Source of the DNA: an uncultured Bacteroidales bacterium
GTDB taxonomy: Bacteria; Bacteroidota; Bacteroidia; Bacteroidales; P3
Assembly (NCBI GenBank): GCA_947165255.1
Contig: CAMUZR010000017.1
Span: forward strand, 1 to 62,845
Reading direction: 5' to 3'
Length of the DNA stretch: 62,845 nucleotides
Shown here one piece after another: positions 50,947 to 60,890 of the stretch (its first letter is position 1; every line of letters starts with the position of its first letter). The position numbers and the translations under genes are program-made. The notes under the pieces are model-generated. The model was not told the DNA's origin. It made no database searches and was given only the letters and a program-made list of their open reading frames with translations.

Positions 50947-51635
50947 TGCAGGCTCCTTTCCAATTGCTCGATGTAGGGCATGAGGACTTTTTCTTCCAGC
51001 TTGGCGTGTTTCTGCAGGTCGGAGGAGAGCTGCATGACGCCGAATACGAGTTCGTTGAGTTCCTCGGTCATGGTTTCGCCGGGGAGGTACTTGTAGACAA
51101 TCTGGGTGAGGTCGGAGAGCTTGTCGACGAGGTCGGTGTGGCGGTCGGCAAAATGCTCGGACACTTGGTTGTCGAGGTGCTGCCCCTTGAGGAGGCTGTG
51201 CAGGTAGGGGAAGACGTCGTTTTCCTCGCTGGCAAAGTGCTCGAGAACTTCTTTCTCGTAGTCGGCAAAGAAGTTTTTGAGAATCTGGCCGTAGCGTTCG
51301 CCGGCATGCTGAGCCACGCGGGTGAGGTGGCGCTCGATGTGCGGCAGGCGCTCGTTGACATAGTATTTGTGCGAGGCCATGAGGTAGGGCACGAGATGTT
51401 CGAGGGAGGCAGGACGGAGGGCTTCGTCGTTGGGGTTGAAGTCGTCGAAGGTGTAGACGTTGAAGACCAGAAGGACAAAGTCGACGGGCATGGCGTACTG
51501 GTCGCAGACTTCCTGCACACTGCGTTCGCCGAAGCCCAGGGGGATGCCCAGGCGGGGCATGACAAGGATGAGGTTGTGGTTGGCGGCAATGACGTCGGCC
51601 ATCTTCATCCGCTCGGTAAAAAATGTTTTTTTCAT
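50943..51635 (-). CDS. Hemerythrin-domain protein, RIC/YtfE-like
   Basis: 230 residues. The N-terminal part (ADVIAANHNLILVMPRLGIP, GFGERSVQEVCDQY) resembles the N-domain of RIC/YtfE-type di-iron proteins, though the usual Cys is absent at that site. The HHE bundle follows with ligand sets HKYYVNERLPHIERHL, HFASEENDVFPYL, HFADRHTDLVDKL and HAKLEEKVLMPYIEQLE. Likely binds a di-iron centre and senses or repairs nitrosative or oxidative iron-sulfur damage (family knowledge). The promoter would place transcription start exactly on this ATG at 51635; internal ATGs at 51608 and 51602 are alternatives. ATGA overlap with the regulator gene. Confidence 0.85.
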   Translation of the reverse strand: MKKTFFTERMKMADVIAANHNLILVMPRLGIPLGFGERSVQEVCDQYAMPVDFVLLVFNVYTFDDFNPNDEALRPASLEHLVPYLMASHKYYVNERLPHIERHLTRVAQHAGERYGQILKNFFADYEKEVLEHFASEENDVFPYLHSLLKGQHLDNQVSEHFADRHTDLVDKLSDLTQIVYKYLPGETMTEELNELVFGVMQLSSDLQKHAKLEEKVLMPYIEQLERSLQ

Positions 51636-51639
51636 GCTG

Positions 51640-51647
51640 CAAATTTA
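51640..51647 (-). promoter_or_regulatory. -7 box predicting a leaderless mRNA
   Basis: TAAATTTG on the minus strand, ending 5 bases before the ATG at 51635, so +1 would be the A of the ATG. No exact -33 TTTG in the T-rich upstream sequence. Confidence 0.5.
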
Positions 51648-51831
51648 CACAAAAAAAACGGAATGGCGCGCCCACGGGCAAAATTAATTTGCTAGGCAGT
51701 CAGTATCAGGCTGTAGGGATGGGGGGAGAGGGCGTTGGCGGAGGGATGCCACACTGTGTATGTAGATGGAACGGGAGGGCTGTCGAAGAACAGAACGGAG
51801 CCCGGAAGAGGAAACGACGAGGACTGAAGGG

Positions 51832-54333
51832 CTACTCTTCGTAATAGACGCGTTTGACGCGGGGAGATACGGAGGTGAGGATTTCGTAGGGGATGGTGCC
51901 GGCGGCTTGGGAGATTTGCTGGAGCAGGTCGGAATCGCCGAAGATGATGACGTCGTCGCCCTCGGAGCAGGGGACATCGGTGACATCGAGAAAACACATG
52001 TCCATGCAGATGCTGCCGATGATGGGCACCTGGCAGCCACCCACTACCACACGGCCGTTTCCATAGCCCAGATGGCGGTTGAGGCCGTCGGCATAGCCGA
52101 TGGAAATGATGGCGATGCGCGAGGGGCGTTGGGCTATCCAACGGCGGTTGTAGCCCACGGAGTCGCCAGCGGGGATGTCCTTGAGCTGGGATATTTTGGT
52201 TTTGAGCTGGCTGACGGGTCTGAGCTGCCGTTGGACTTCGGGTTCGGGGGCGATGCCGTAAAGGCCGATGCCGAGGCGCACCATGTCGAACTGGGCTTCG
52301 GGGAAGCGGGCAATGCCGGAGGAGTTGAGGATGTGGCGGAGAATGGAAGGGTCGGCGAGAGAGGTTTTGAGTTGGGCGCTCCAGTCGGTGAAACGCTGGA
52401 TCTGAAGGCGGGTGAAGTCGTCCTGGGCAGGGTCGTCGGCACAGGCAAAGTGGGAGAAGATGGAGCGCACCTGGAGCACACTGTCGGGGCTGCTGAAACG
52501 GCGGACTAGCTGGGGAATGTCGTCACCGGAGAAGCCAAGGCGGTGCATACCGGTGTCGAACTCGACATGGACGGGCACTTTCTGCCCCGCCTCGCCCATG
52601 AGTCGGACGGCCTCGGAGAAAGATTCGAAAATGCGGAAGGAGTAGATGTCGGGTTCGAGATGATAGCGGATGATGTCGCCGAAGCTTTCTTCCTCGGGGT
52701 TCATGACCATGATGGGGAGGGTGATGCCGTTGCGGCGAAGGTCGACGCCCTCGTCGCTGTAGGCCACGGTGAGATAGTCGACATGGTTGAACTGCAGGGC
52801 GTTGGCCACTTCGACTTTGCCGGCGCCATAGCTGGCGGCCTTGACCATGGCCATGAGTTTGGTGGTGGGACGGATGAGGGAGCGATAGTAGTTGAGGTTG
52901 GAAATGAGGTTGTTGAGGTTGACCTCCATGATGGTTTGGTGGCTGCGGCGCTGAAGCAGGCGGGCTATGTCTTCGAAGTGGAAAACGCGGGAGCCTTTGA
53001 GCAGGATGGTTTCGTTGTGGAAGGTGTCGAAATCGTACTGGCGGATGAAGTCCTCGGTGGTGGGATAGAAGGTGGCGTCCACGGCGGCAAAGCGGGCGGC
53101 ATGGTGCTGGAGGGCACTGCCGATGCCGATGAAACGGGTGATGCCGTGCTGAAGGACGAGGGAGGCTACTTGGGAGTAGAGTTCGTCATCGGGAATGCCG
53201 GACTGGAGTATATCACTCAGGATGAGCGTTTTCTTATGATGCTGCCGTTCGTGTAGCACATAGTCGAGGGCAATGGTGAGGGAGTTGAGGTCGAGGCTGT
53301 AGCTGTCGTTGACCAGAAGGCTGTCGCCCAGGGCCTCTTTCATTTCGAGGCGCATGGCGACTGGAGCCAGACGGGCACAATGCTGGGCAATGTACTCGGC
53401 ATCGTAGCCCAGATAGAACAGGAGCGAGATGCAGTGCATGGCATTTTCGGCAGAGGCATGGTCGACAAAGGGTATGACGAAATGGTGCTGTTGTTGCTGA
53501 TACTCGACGGTGAGGCGGGTGTCGCGGTCGCGGACGGCGGTGGCGAGGAGGCGGACGTCGTTGTCCTCGCCTCTGCCCCAGGTGAAGCGCCGGATGGTGC
53601 GGAAGGCTTCCTGGGCGACGATGGCGGAGTGGATGTCCTTGTGGTCGGAGCAGTAGAGAAGCACCTGGCAGTGGATGAAGAGTTGGAGTTTTTCGGCAAT
53701 TTTCTGCGAGCGGGTGAGGAAATTTTCGTCATGGGCCTGGCCGATATTGGTGAAGATGCCGAAGGTGGGCTGGATGACCTGGCGGAGGTGGTCCATTTCG
53801 CCCGTTTGGGATATGCCGGCCTCGAAGACTGCCATCTGATGGTCGGGAGCCATCTGCCAGACGGAGATGGGGACGCCGATTTGTGAGTTGTAGCTGCGAG
53901 GGGAGAAGACGATGCGGCGCGACTCGCCGAGCATCTGCACTATCCAGTCCTTGACTATGGTTTTGCCGTTGGAGCCGGTGATGCCTACCACGGGAATGTC
54001 GAACTGGCTGCGGTGGTAGGCGGCAACCTGCTGGAGGGCACGGACTACGTCTTTGACCTGCCAGAAATTGGCCGTGACGCAGAGTTGGAACTGCTGAAGG
54101 TATTCGTCGGGAACGCCGGTAGCCGGGACTACGAAATTGCGCACACCGCGCTGGTAGAGGTCGAAGACATAGCGGCAGCCGGTGTTGCGCTTGGTGGGGA
54201 TGGCGAAGAAAAGGCTGCGGCTGAGGTCGCCAGTATGGCGGCTGTCGGTGAGGAGCTGTTCGATTGGGCTGGACGGGGCGTAGACCTGCGCCGTAGAGCC
54301 TTTGAGAATGGTGGTTATCTCGCTGGGTTTCAT
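51832..54333 (-). CDS. MurF - alanine racemase bifunctional enzyme
   Basis: 833 residues from the ATG at 54333, which overlaps the DUF2851 stop as ATGA. Residues about 1-450 are a Mur ligase of MurF type (ATP loop GITGSNGKT, 117-125, then AVFEAGISQTGEMDHLRQVI and FTNIGQAHDENF), adding D-Ala-D-Ala to UDP-MurNAc-tripeptide. Residues about 465-833 are a PLP alanine racemase (LMAMVKAASYGAG with the PLP Lys, FDTGMHRLGF, IRHILNSSGIAR-like region, GDSVGYNRRW with the catalytic Tyr, GSICMDMCFLDVT). The fusion couples D-Ala production to its use and is known in Bacteroidota. Catalytic residues look intact. Confidence 0.93.
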   Translation of the reverse strand: MKPSEITTILKGSTAQVYAPSSPIEQLLTDSRHTGDLSRSLFFAIPTKRNTGCRYVFDLYQRGVRNFVVPATGVPDEYLQQFQLCVTANFWQVKDVVRALQQVAAYHRSQFDIPVVGITGSNGKTIVKDWIVQMLGESRRIVFSPRSYNSQIGVPISVWQMAPDHQMAVFEAGISQTGEMDHLRQVIQPTFGIFTNIGQAHDENFLTRSQKIAEKLQLFIHCQVLLYCSDHKDIHSAIVAQEAFRTIRRFTWGRGEDNDVRLLATAVRDRDTRLTVEYQQQQHHFVIPFVDHASAENAMHCISLLFYLGYDAEYIAQHCARLAPVAMRLEMKEALGDSLLVNDSYSLDLNSLTIALDYVLHERQHHKKTLILSDILQSGIPDDELYSQVASLVLQHGITRFIGIGSALQHHAARFAAVDATFYPTTEDFIRQYDFDTFHNETILLKGSRVFHFEDIARLLQRRSHQTIMEVNLNNLISNLNYYRSLIRPTTKLMAMVKAASYGAGKVEVANALQFNHVDYLTVAYSDEGVDLRRNGITLPIMVMNPEEESFGDIIRYHLEPDIYSFRIFESFSEAVRLMGEAGQKVPVHVEFDTGMHRLGFSGDDIPQLVRRFSSPDSVLQVRSIFSHFACADDPAQDDFTRLQIQRFTDWSAQLKTSLADPSILRHILNSSGIARFPEAQFDMVRLGIGLYGIAPEPEVQRQLRPVSQLKTKISQLKDIPAGDSVGYNRRWIAQRPSRIAIISIGYADGLNRHLGYGNGRVVVGGCQVPIIGSICMDMCFLDVTDVPCSEGDDVIIFGDSDLLQQISQAAGTIPYEILTSVSPRVKRVYYEE

Positions 54334-55613
54334 GGGACGATGATTTTGTAACCTATTTGGCAGTGAAGGCAGCCGTGCTGCTGACAATATTCGTTATAAA
54401 GTTGAAGGAGGGCCTGGCTTTGGGCGGCATTGTCGGGTCGGATGCCGACAGAGGCCCATTGGCGAATGATATTGTTGGCCTCGGGGCTGAGCTGTTCGAG
54501 AATGGATACGGCCTGGTCCTTGTATTGCTGCATGCCGTGCTGGTTGCCATATTCGAAAAGGAGGGGCACCCAGGCATTGATGATGAGAAGGTCGATAAAG
54601 GTAGGGGTCAGCCGCTTGGGCTTGCCAGGCGAAGGCTGGTCGAATTGGTAGTGGTGGGTCCAATAGTCGGAAGCGGTGACGTTGAAAAGGCTTTGGATTT
54701 CGCCTGCAGACGGGGTTTCGAGCAGACGGCTGAAAAGGTTGCGCGAACGACAGATGAGCTGAGCGAACTGGCTGATGCGCAGTGTGGGGAAGCCGTAGGG
54801 ACGGAGGCGAAAGAATTTCCATAAATGGCCCGCAATGGGGGTGAGACGGGCGGCCTGGCGGAGAGCTTCGTAATCGGCCTGGAGCTGACGGGGGTACTCG
54901 TCGGAGTAATAGCTCTCGAGCAGCCCAGCCTGCCCCATAAGAAGGGCTTCGACCCGCTGGGGGTTGTCGCGCCAGCGGGCTAGAAGGTTTTGATCGGTGG
55001 CACGGGCAAGGAGTTCGAAGGGGAAGCCGTTGGCCTTGCCGCCGAAATAATGTGCCAGGAGCCAGTAGCAACACTGTTCCCAGTTGCCACGGCTGTCGGC
55101 CAGGAGTCGGCGCACATTGTCGCACTTAGATTCGAGACGCTCGAATGTGAGCCGTTCGAGGGCAGAAGAGACAAACAATGGGGAGAGGCTGGGAAGACGG
55201 TCCTGACAGGGGATGGACAGCGGTTCGGGCGGATTGACCAGGGCATCATAGTTATCCCAAACCACTTGGGGAATATGGTCGGCGATGGAAAGCGTGGGGA
55301 GAGGATGGCAGTCCTGAATGGTGATGGGGGCATCGTTGTCGAAAACCACATGGAGGACTACGTTGTCGTAGGCGTGGTTAGTGCCGTGACGATGGAAATT
55401 CCAGTCGGAGGCTTTGACATGTACTTCGATATTGCCCACCCAGAGCGTCTCGCCCACACGGACGCGCGCGTCGAAAAAATCAGGGCCAGCATCGCGATTG
55501 AGGACACCGGCACGTTCCACAACTACGGGGAGTCCGTCGGAAGTGCGAAGGTCACCCTCCAGCAGTTGATGCTGCCAGACGTATTGTAAGAAAGACTCGG
55601 GAGGGCGGACCAT
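54330..55613 (-). CDS. DUF2851 family protein
   Basis: 427 residues. The N-terminal block FLQYVWQHQLLEGDLRTSDG, RAGVLNRDAGPDFFDARVRV and WVGNIEVHVKASDWNFHRHG is the DUF2851 signature; conserved Asp, Glu and Lys/His residues there recall a nuclease-like core (inference). The C-terminus has CLHCQIGYKIIVP. Cytoplasmic, function unknown. The ATGA overlap with murF-alr implies translational coupling. It starts 59 bp after dnaJ. Confidence 0.9.
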   Translation of the reverse strand: MVRPPESFLQYVWQHQLLEGDLRTSDGLPVVVERAGVLNRDAGPDFFDARVRVGETLWVGNIEVHVKASDWNFHRHGTNHAYDNVVLHVVFDNDAPITIQDCHPLPTLSIADHIPQVVWDNYDALVNPPEPLSIPCQDRLPSLSPLFVSSALERLTFERLESKCDNVRRLLADSRGNWEQCCYWLLAHYFGGKANGFPFELLARATDQNLLARWRDNPQRVEALLMGQAGLLESYYSDEYPRQLQADYEALRQAARLTPIAGHLWKFFRLRPYGFPTLRISQFAQLICRSRNLFSRLLETPSAGEIQSLFNVTASDYWTHHYQFDQPSPGKPKRLTPTFIDLLIINAWVPLLFEYGNQHGMQQYKDQAVSILEQLSPEANNIIRQWASVGIRPDNAAQSQALLQLYNEYCQQHGCLHCQIGYKIIVP

Positions 55614-55672
55614 AAATACTCACTTAGCAGTTGAACTCCCTATTGACCAGGGAAGAAAAGTATAATGAGGGA

Positions 55673-56842
55673 CTAGTTGAAGAGGTCCTTCATCTTGTCG
55701 AAGAATCCACGCTCCTGCTTGGAAGGACTGGGCTGGAAATTGGGTGACTTGTCCAGCTTGGTAAGCATTTCTTTCTCTTCGCGCGAAAGATTTTTGGGAA
55801 TCCAAACGTTGATGCTCACTAGGAGGTCGCCACGGCCGTAGCCGTTAACCTCGGGAAGGCCTTTGCCACGCAGACGCAGCACTTTGCCTGAAGGTGTACC
55901 TGCATCGATTTTTACTTTCACTTTGCCGGAAAGGGTGGGTATTTCTATGCTGCCCCCAATTGCGGCCTGGGCGAAGGTGATGAAAGCGTTGTAATAGAGG
56001 TTGGACTCCTGACGCTCGAAGGTGTCGTGAGGAATTTCTTCGATGAGAACGATGAGGTCGCCAGGGACTCCACCATGAGGCCCGGCATTGCCCTTGCCGG
56101 ACATAGAAAGCTGCATGCCGTCGGCAACACCAGCGGGTATGTTGATGTTGATTATCTCTTCGGAACGGACGATGCCGTCGCCGTTGCAGTCGCGGCATTT
56201 GTCTTTGATAATCTGGCCTTGACCACCGCAATGAGGGCATACGCTCTGGGTTTGCATCTGTCCCAGGATGGTGCGGCGAACCTCGGTGACCACACCAGAG
56301 CCGTGGCAATGGGGACAGGTTTCGAAACTGTTGTTACGGGCACCCGAGCCGCCACAAGTCTTGCAGGGGACATACTTGGCCACTTTGATTTTCTTCTCGC
56401 AGCCCTTGTCTATCTCTTCCAAAGTGAGTTTGACCTTGATGCGTAGATTGCTTCCACGCGAGGCTGTGCGGGCACGACGGCCAGAGGCACTTCCGCCGAA
56501 ACCGCCGAAACCGCTAAAACCTCCGCCGCCATTGCCGAAGAAATCGCCAAAAATATCACCAAAGTGGGAGAAGATGTCGTTCATATCCATGCCGCCGCTG
56601 TAGCCGCCGGCACCACCTTCAAAGGCTGCGTGGCCGAACTGGTCGTACTTGGCCTTTTTATCGGGGTTGCTCAATACGTCGTATGCCTCGGCCGCTTCTT
56701 TGAATTTTTCCTCTGCCTCCTTGTCGCCAGGGTTGCGGTCGGGATGGTACTTCAGCGCCAGTTTGCGGTAGGCTTTCTTCAACTCGTCGGGGGTTACATT
56801 GCGCCCGACACCTAATACTTCATAATAGTCTCTCTTTGCCAT
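55673..56842 (-). CDS. dnaJ: Chaperone DnaJ
   Basis: 389 residues, full type I DnaJ: J-domain with the HPD motif ([19 protein letters not shown]), Gly/Phe-rich linker (about 75-115), zinc domain with four CxxCxGxG repeats ([33 protein letters not shown]), and substrate-binding C-terminal domains. It stimulates DnaK ATPase in protein folding. grpE lies 29 bp upstream; dnaK is not in the window. Confidence 0.98.
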   Translation of the reverse strand: MAKRDYYEVLGVGRNVTPDELKKAYRKLALKYHPDRNPGDKEAEEKFKEAAEAYDVLSNPDKKAKYDQFGHAAFEGGAGGYSGGMDMNDIFSHFGDIFGDFFGNGGGGFSGFGGFGGSASGRRARTASRGSNLRIKVKLTLEEIDKGCEKKIKVAKYVPCKTCGGSGARNNSFETCPHCHGSGVVTEVRRTILGQMQTQSVCPHCGGQGQIIKDKCRDCNGDGIVRSEEIININIPAGVADGMQLSMSGKGNAGPHGGVPGDLIVLIEEIPHDTFERQESNLYYNAFITFAQAAIGGSIEIPTLSGKVKVKIDAGTPSGKVLRLRGKGLPEVNGYGRGDLLVSINVWIPKNLSREEKEMLTKLDKSPNFQPSPSKQERGFFDKMKDLFN

Positions 56843-56871
56843 ATAACACTCTCTCTTTCAGATATAGTCTT

Positions 56872-57477
56872 TTAAATTGCCACTACCACCTTGGCGTAGC
56901 GCAGCACTTTGTCGTTGAGGTAATAGCCCTTTTCGACCACGTCGACCACCATGCCTTTCTGACTCTCGTCGGTAGCGGGGAACTGGGTGACGGCCTCGTG
57001 GAGATTTTCGTCGAACTTTTGATCCTTTGCCTCGATGGGTTTGAGACCTTTTTGTTCGAGAGTTTTCATCAACTTATTGTAAATGAGCTGTACGCCCTCT
57101 TTCGACGCATCGTCGTCGGACATGTGGGCCAGTGCACGTTCGAGGTCGTCTACCACGGGAAGGATGGCCTTGATGGTATCCTTAGCACCGTTAAGGATAA
57201 GGTCGGCCTTTTCCATAGTGGTGCGTTTGCGGTAGTTCTCATACTCAGAATAGATGCGGACGTACTTATCGTTGGCCTCGATAAGTTTTTGGCCTAGTTC
57301 CTGAACTTTCTGCTCGTTTTCGTCATGACGCTCGTGGCGTTTGCGGCGTTCGCGACGGCTAAGGGGCTGCTCTTGCTGAGACTCCTCGGTAGGTTTGTCG
57401 GCCTGCTCGGTGACGGGTTCTGTGGCTTGGGTATCTTTGATTTCTTCTTGCTGTTGTTCTTTATTCTCTTCTGACAT
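56872..57477 (-). CDS. grpE: Nucleotide exchange factor GrpE
   Basis: 201 residues from the ATG at 57477 (an ATG at 57483 adds two residues). An acidic, Gln/Glu-rich N-terminal tail, a long coiled coil (NDKYVRIYSEYENYRKRTTM) and the beta-wing domain with HEAVTQFPATDESQKGMVVD, then VVEKGYYLNDKVLRYAKVVV. It releases ADP from DnaK. Directly upstream of dnaJ. The upstream region has TTGGCA-like motifs but I could not assign a promoter. Confidence 0.97.
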   Translation of the reverse strand: MSEENKEQQQEEIKDTQATEPVTEQADKPTEESQQEQPLSRRERRKRHERHDENEQKVQELGQKLIEANDKYVRIYSEYENYRKRTTMEKADLILNGAKDTIKAILPVVDDLERALAHMSDDDASKEGVQLIYNKLMKTLEQKGLKPIEAKDQKFDENLHEAVTQFPATDESQKGMVVDVVEKGYYLNDKVLRYAKVVVAI

Positions 57478-57551
57478 AATCATTATTTTACTTTATAATT
57501 AGAGGCAAGCTCCTCACTTTTTGTGCCAAATGGCAGCAATATGCCAATTTG

Positions 57552-59090
57552 TCACCACCTGAAGACATCCATCGGCTGTTTGGGGCGCTCTTTGTCGTAC
57601 CAATGGAAATTCTGGAGGTGTTTCTTATCCTCTGGGAGTTGGTCAAGGGGGTAGGTACTCATATCCGGATTGCCAAAGGTGACAACACGGTCGGGGGCAC
57701 GGTCGACAAAATAGACCCGCATATCGGAGCCTATGCCAGCATTGACCCCTATAAGGTACTTCTTCCCCTGGGCATCTTCGTCGGTAATATGGTAGGTCAT
57801 TTCGGCGTTGCCAAGTACATCTGCGTAATGAGGTTCTCCTTCAACAAAATAGACAATCGTATTGCGACCCTTAACCTGATTATATTTTTCTGGGTCGAGA
57901 CGCTCTATAAAGAAACTATTGCTGTTGAAAAAAGCCTTTTTTGCGCCCGAAGAGTCGTGCACAACCACGATAGTGTCGGCGGTGGCCTGATAGTCAGTAT
58001 ACCACACTACAGGATTATAGAACATCCGCAGCGTGGAATCGACTGCAGAATAGAAAATAGAATCGCTCATAGCCTGGGCATCGCCCCGGAACACCTTCAC
58101 ATGACGGTAAGCCAAAACTGACTCCAACTCATTGGTAGAATCATTTGTAACGAAAATAGTGTCGGCATGGAGATAGAGCGTATCGGGTGCAGCGGTAGAA
58201 TCGTCCTCGTCGCGGCTGATGAACCGCACCAAGGCGCTGTCGGTCACAAAAGAAGTGCGGGTCTGCTGGTTTGTTTCGGCATAACGGCTGGTGCTGATCA
58301 CCTCGTTAACAGAGTCGAACAATACCACATGCCCCTTTGCACGTCCGTACTCGGTCTCCTCATAGTAGTCAAGCGTGTCGCAGTAGAGGTGTTGCCCCTC
58401 GCGATGAACCTCCGACGATTTGACCGAATGGGCAAAACGGCGGTCGGTGTCGTATGAACCACGCCGGCTGAAAATCGTAGTGGAATCGGAATAGACATAG
58501 GTGGGACTCCAAAAATAGGCCATGTGGGCGTTCATGTCGTAATTGAGGGTGTCGGTCTCAAGGCGCATGTTAGTATCGGTGAGGACAACAGAATCGTAAA
58601 TGTCAAAAACTTTGAGGTCGGAATTGTAATACCCTATCTTGCTTACCAATGAGCGTGCGCCATTGGTGGTGATGCCCCAAGTCTCGTAGGAGGCAATAGA
58701 GGAAAAGCGGTCATAGCTAAGATGGTCGGATTTGAGCAAAGTCTTGCCGTCAATCATGCGGACGGTATCATCCCAAATGTCGACTATACGGGACTCGCCG
58801 TCGTAATAAAGCTGGTCGCCAAAAATAGTAGTAGTATCGGTAACCTCAACTTTAATGTTTCCGAAAGCCACAAAGTCATTACGAACCGTATTGAGGAGGG
58901 CGGAGTCGGCATGGAGGGTCATGCCCTCATGTTTCGCCTTCACCCGCTGGTAAAGAATCCACACATCGGGGTCAGAGGGGTCGCGGGTGCCCATGCCAGC
59001 CTCATAAGTGATGAGTTTCTGTGCCCAGAGCGAGCCAGACGAAGCCAACAAGAGGAGCAAAACGACACATTTCAAGACATTTAACCTCAT
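57552..59090 (-). CDS. OstA-like (LPS-transport-type) periplasmic protein
   Basis: 512 residues from the ATG at 59090 (a GTG at 59096 is less likely); signal peptide ends LWAQ. The body is repeated beta-jellyroll strands of the OstA/LptA type: MTLHADSALLNTVRNDFVAF, ITFGD/TIFGDQLYYDGESRIVD, EGQHLYCDTLDYYEETEYGR, TLYLHADTIFVT, and so on. OstA-like proteins form the bridge for lipopolysaccharide transport in the periplasm. The length suggests several stacked jellyrolls. Its own -7 box lies 24 bp upstream of the ATG. Confidence 0.85.
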   Translation of the reverse strand: MRLNVLKCVVLLLLLASSGSLWAQKLITYEAGMGTRDPSDPDVWILYQRVKAKHEGMTLHADSALLNTVRNDFVAFGNIKVEVTDTTTIFGDQLYYDGESRIVDIWDDTVRMIDGKTLLKSDHLSYDRFSSIASYETWGITTNGARSLVSKIGYYNSDLKVFDIYDSVVLTDTNMRLETDTLNYDMNAHMAYFWSPTYVYSDSTTIFSRRGSYDTDRRFAHSVKSSEVHREGQHLYCDTLDYYEETEYGRAKGHVVLFDSVNEVISTSRYAETNQQTRTSFVTDSALVRFISRDEDDSTAAPDTLYLHADTIFVTNDSTNELESVLAYRHVKVFRGDAQAMSDSIFYSAVDSTLRMFYNPVVWYTDYQATADTIVVVHDSSGAKKAFFNSNSFFIERLDPEKYNQVKGRNTIVYFVEGEPHYADVLGNAEMTYHITDEDAQGKKYLIGVNAGIGSDMRVYFVDRAPDRVVTFGNPDMSTYPLDQLPEDKKHLQNFHWYDKERPKQPMDVFRW

Positions 59091-59113
59091 AGCCACAGGA
59101 TTATAATAAGATG

Positions 59114-59121
59114 CAAATATA
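59114..59121 (-). promoter_or_regulatory. -7 box of the OstA-like gene
   Basis: TATATTTG on the minus strand, predicted start near 59109, a 19-nt leader to the ATG at 59090. The -33 region is T-rich (TTTCC). Confidence 0.6.
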
Positions 59122-59180
59122 CGAAGAATTTTGGAAATAAAGGAAATTAGGGACTAGAAGAGGCAAGAAAGTGTGCAAAC

Positions 59181-59208
59181 AAAAAAGCCTCTGCAAAAGC
59201 AGAGGCCT
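59181..59208 (-). terminator. Intrinsic terminator after the GldJ-like gene
   Basis: GCCTCTGC (59187-59194) and GCAGAGGC (59199-59206) form a perfect stem with a 4-nt loop, and six T follow on the minus strand. It separates the porP/gldJ-like pair from the OstA-like gene. Confidence 0.9.
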
Positions 59209-59244
59209 ATAAAACAAGTAGGGAATGAATGTCCAAAAGAAAGA

Positions 59245-60807
59245 TTACTTAGCACCGGTACGGGAACCCATGCGGTCCATAGCGCAACGGAAACCAATCC
59301 AAGCAGTGCTACGATCCTGGTCGTAGTAACGGCGGGTGCCGCTCTGCATCCAGTAAGCACGGTCGCGCCAGCTACCACCCTTCACCACGCGGACGCGGTT
59401 GTTAATCATAGAGGTGATATTGTTGCGGTCGAGGCTGTCCGAACGGTGATACATCTGGTTGGTCTGCTCGTCGTTAGAACGGGTGTACTCTTCGTCGCCT
59501 CCATCCTCTTCGTCAGTCTCGCGCAGCCAGCCGGCAGCCGAAGTAGGCTCCTTGCTCTCAAAGTCATAAATGCTGGAGTTCCAGTCACCATCCAGGTAGT
59601 TAATATTGTCGGCCTGACGGTAGTTACGACGGTTCATGTCGTCGGGCACATTCTGATAAATGAGGTTACCAGTGGCTTCGTCAATAGCGGCTTCCTCACC
59701 GTCTTCGCTCATAGCAACATACTGATAGACATTACCACGGAAGGGGTTCTGGTCGTCGGCGCCGATGGGGTTAGCGTCCTTACGATAGACATCGCCGCAC
59801 CATTCAGCCACGTTGCCAGCCATGTGGTACAGACCGTAGTCGTTGGGGAAATACCATCTGACGGGGGCTGTGTACTCCCAGCCGTCGTTGAGGTTACCGG
59901 CCACGCCCATAGCGTCACCACGGGAGCGTTTGAAGTTGGCCAAGAACTGACCATAATATTTCTTATTGGCGGAACGGACACTCTGGCCAGCCCAAGGATA
60001 GGTCTTGTGCTCGACAATGCGCTCGTCATAAGTGTTACCAATCATACCCAGGGCAGCAAACTCCCACTCGGCCTCGGTCGGGAGGCGGTAGTTCGGCAGG
60101 AGGATACCGTCGGAACGGCGCACGTTACGGCTCTCGCCGCCGCTGGCAGGATTGAGGTCAGGCACACCACGGCCTTCGCCCTTGTAGAGACCAGCCAAAT
60201 AAACGTCGGTCTGGAAAGCGTCGGCACCGGTCAGCTCGCTCTGAGCCAGCTCGATAATGCCTGCGTCGACAAGGATTTTCTCATTGACGCGGTCGGTACG
60301 CCATTTGCAGTACTGCGAAGCCTGCTCCCAAGTCACGCCCACGACAGGATAGTCGTTAAACATAGCGCACTGGAAATAGTTCTCGACAAAGTTCTCCACC
60401 CAGGAGAGACGGGAACGCCAAACCGTAGTATCGGGATAGATTTGTTTAACCAGTTCGGGATACTCCTCACCATATGCGCGGTTCATCCAATAGACAAACT
60501 CGCGGTAGGAAATATTGGAAACTTCGGTCTCGTCCATGTAGAAAGAGGACACCGTAACGGTGTGTACGAGGTTGTTCCAGGAGAAGCGGGACTCATCGGC
60601 CACACGGCCCATTTGGAAAGAACCGCCTTCGATGAACACGAGGCCGGGACCGGTAATCTGTTCAGAATAAGTTGAACGGTCAAAACCGCCCCACTCGGTA
60701 TCATTCAGATTCCAACCCGTGGTTTCAGACTTATCCTTGCTACCGCCACAAGCCGTGAGCAGCAGCACAGAAGTCAGCATAAGGAATGAGAATTTTAAAA
60801 ACTTCAT
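59245..60807 (-). CDS. GldJ-like gliding/T9SS lipoprotein
   Basis: 520 residues. Lipoprotein signal MKFLKFSFLMLTSVLLLTAC (lipid Cys 20). The mature N-terminus KSETTGWNLNDTEWGGF, then GPGLVFIEGGSFQMGRVADE and SFYMDETEVSNISYREFVYW, matches GldJ better than GldK in my recollection of the families. The formylglycine-generating-enzyme fold follows: PVVGVTWEQASQYCKWRTDR, YRLPTEAEWEFAALG, NVAEWCGDVYR, RVVKGGSWRDRAYWMQSGTR and WIGFRCAMDR. Such proteins are structural T9SS components, not enzymes. It follows the PorP/SprF-like gene by 83 bp. PorK/GldK is the alternative assignment. Confidence 0.8.
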   Translation of the reverse strand: MKFLKFSFLMLTSVLLLTACGGSKDKSETTGWNLNDTEWGGFDRSTYSEQITGPGLVFIEGGSFQMGRVADESRFSWNNLVHTVTVSSFYMDETEVSNISYREFVYWMNRAYGEEYPELVKQIYPDTTVWRSRLSWVENFVENYFQCAMFNDYPVVGVTWEQASQYCKWRTDRVNEKILVDAGIIELAQSELTGADAFQTDVYLAGLYKGEGRGVPDLNPASGGESRNVRRSDGILLPNYRLPTEAEWEFAALGMIGNTYDERIVEHKTYPWAGQSVRSANKKYYGQFLANFKRSRGDAMGVAGNLNDGWEYTAPVRWYFPNDYGLYHMAGNVAEWCGDVYRKDANPIGADDQNPFRGNVYQYVAMSEDGEEAAIDEATGNLIYQNVPDDMNRRNYRQADNINYLDGDWNSSIYDFESKEPTSAAGWLRETDEEDGGDEEYTRSNDEQTNQMYHRSDSLDRNNITSMINNRVRVVKGGSWRDRAYWMQSGTRRYYDQDRSTAWIGFRCAMDRMGSRTGAK

Positions 60808-60890
60808 AGTAGATTAAATTTTTATCTAGTAGCTTATACGTTATTAACTAATTTTTGTTTCGTTTTTAAGATTTTTTATCAGCCGTGGCA

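Noticed and set aside
51832..54333. MurF-alanine racemase fusion as a novel fusion
   Set aside because: This architecture is already known as a standard bifunctional enzyme in Bacteroidota.
57500..57560. TTGGCA-like motifs before grpE as a sigma-54 promoter
   Set aside because: The GG to GC spacing does not fit the -24/-12 rule at either motif, and no activator site was seen.
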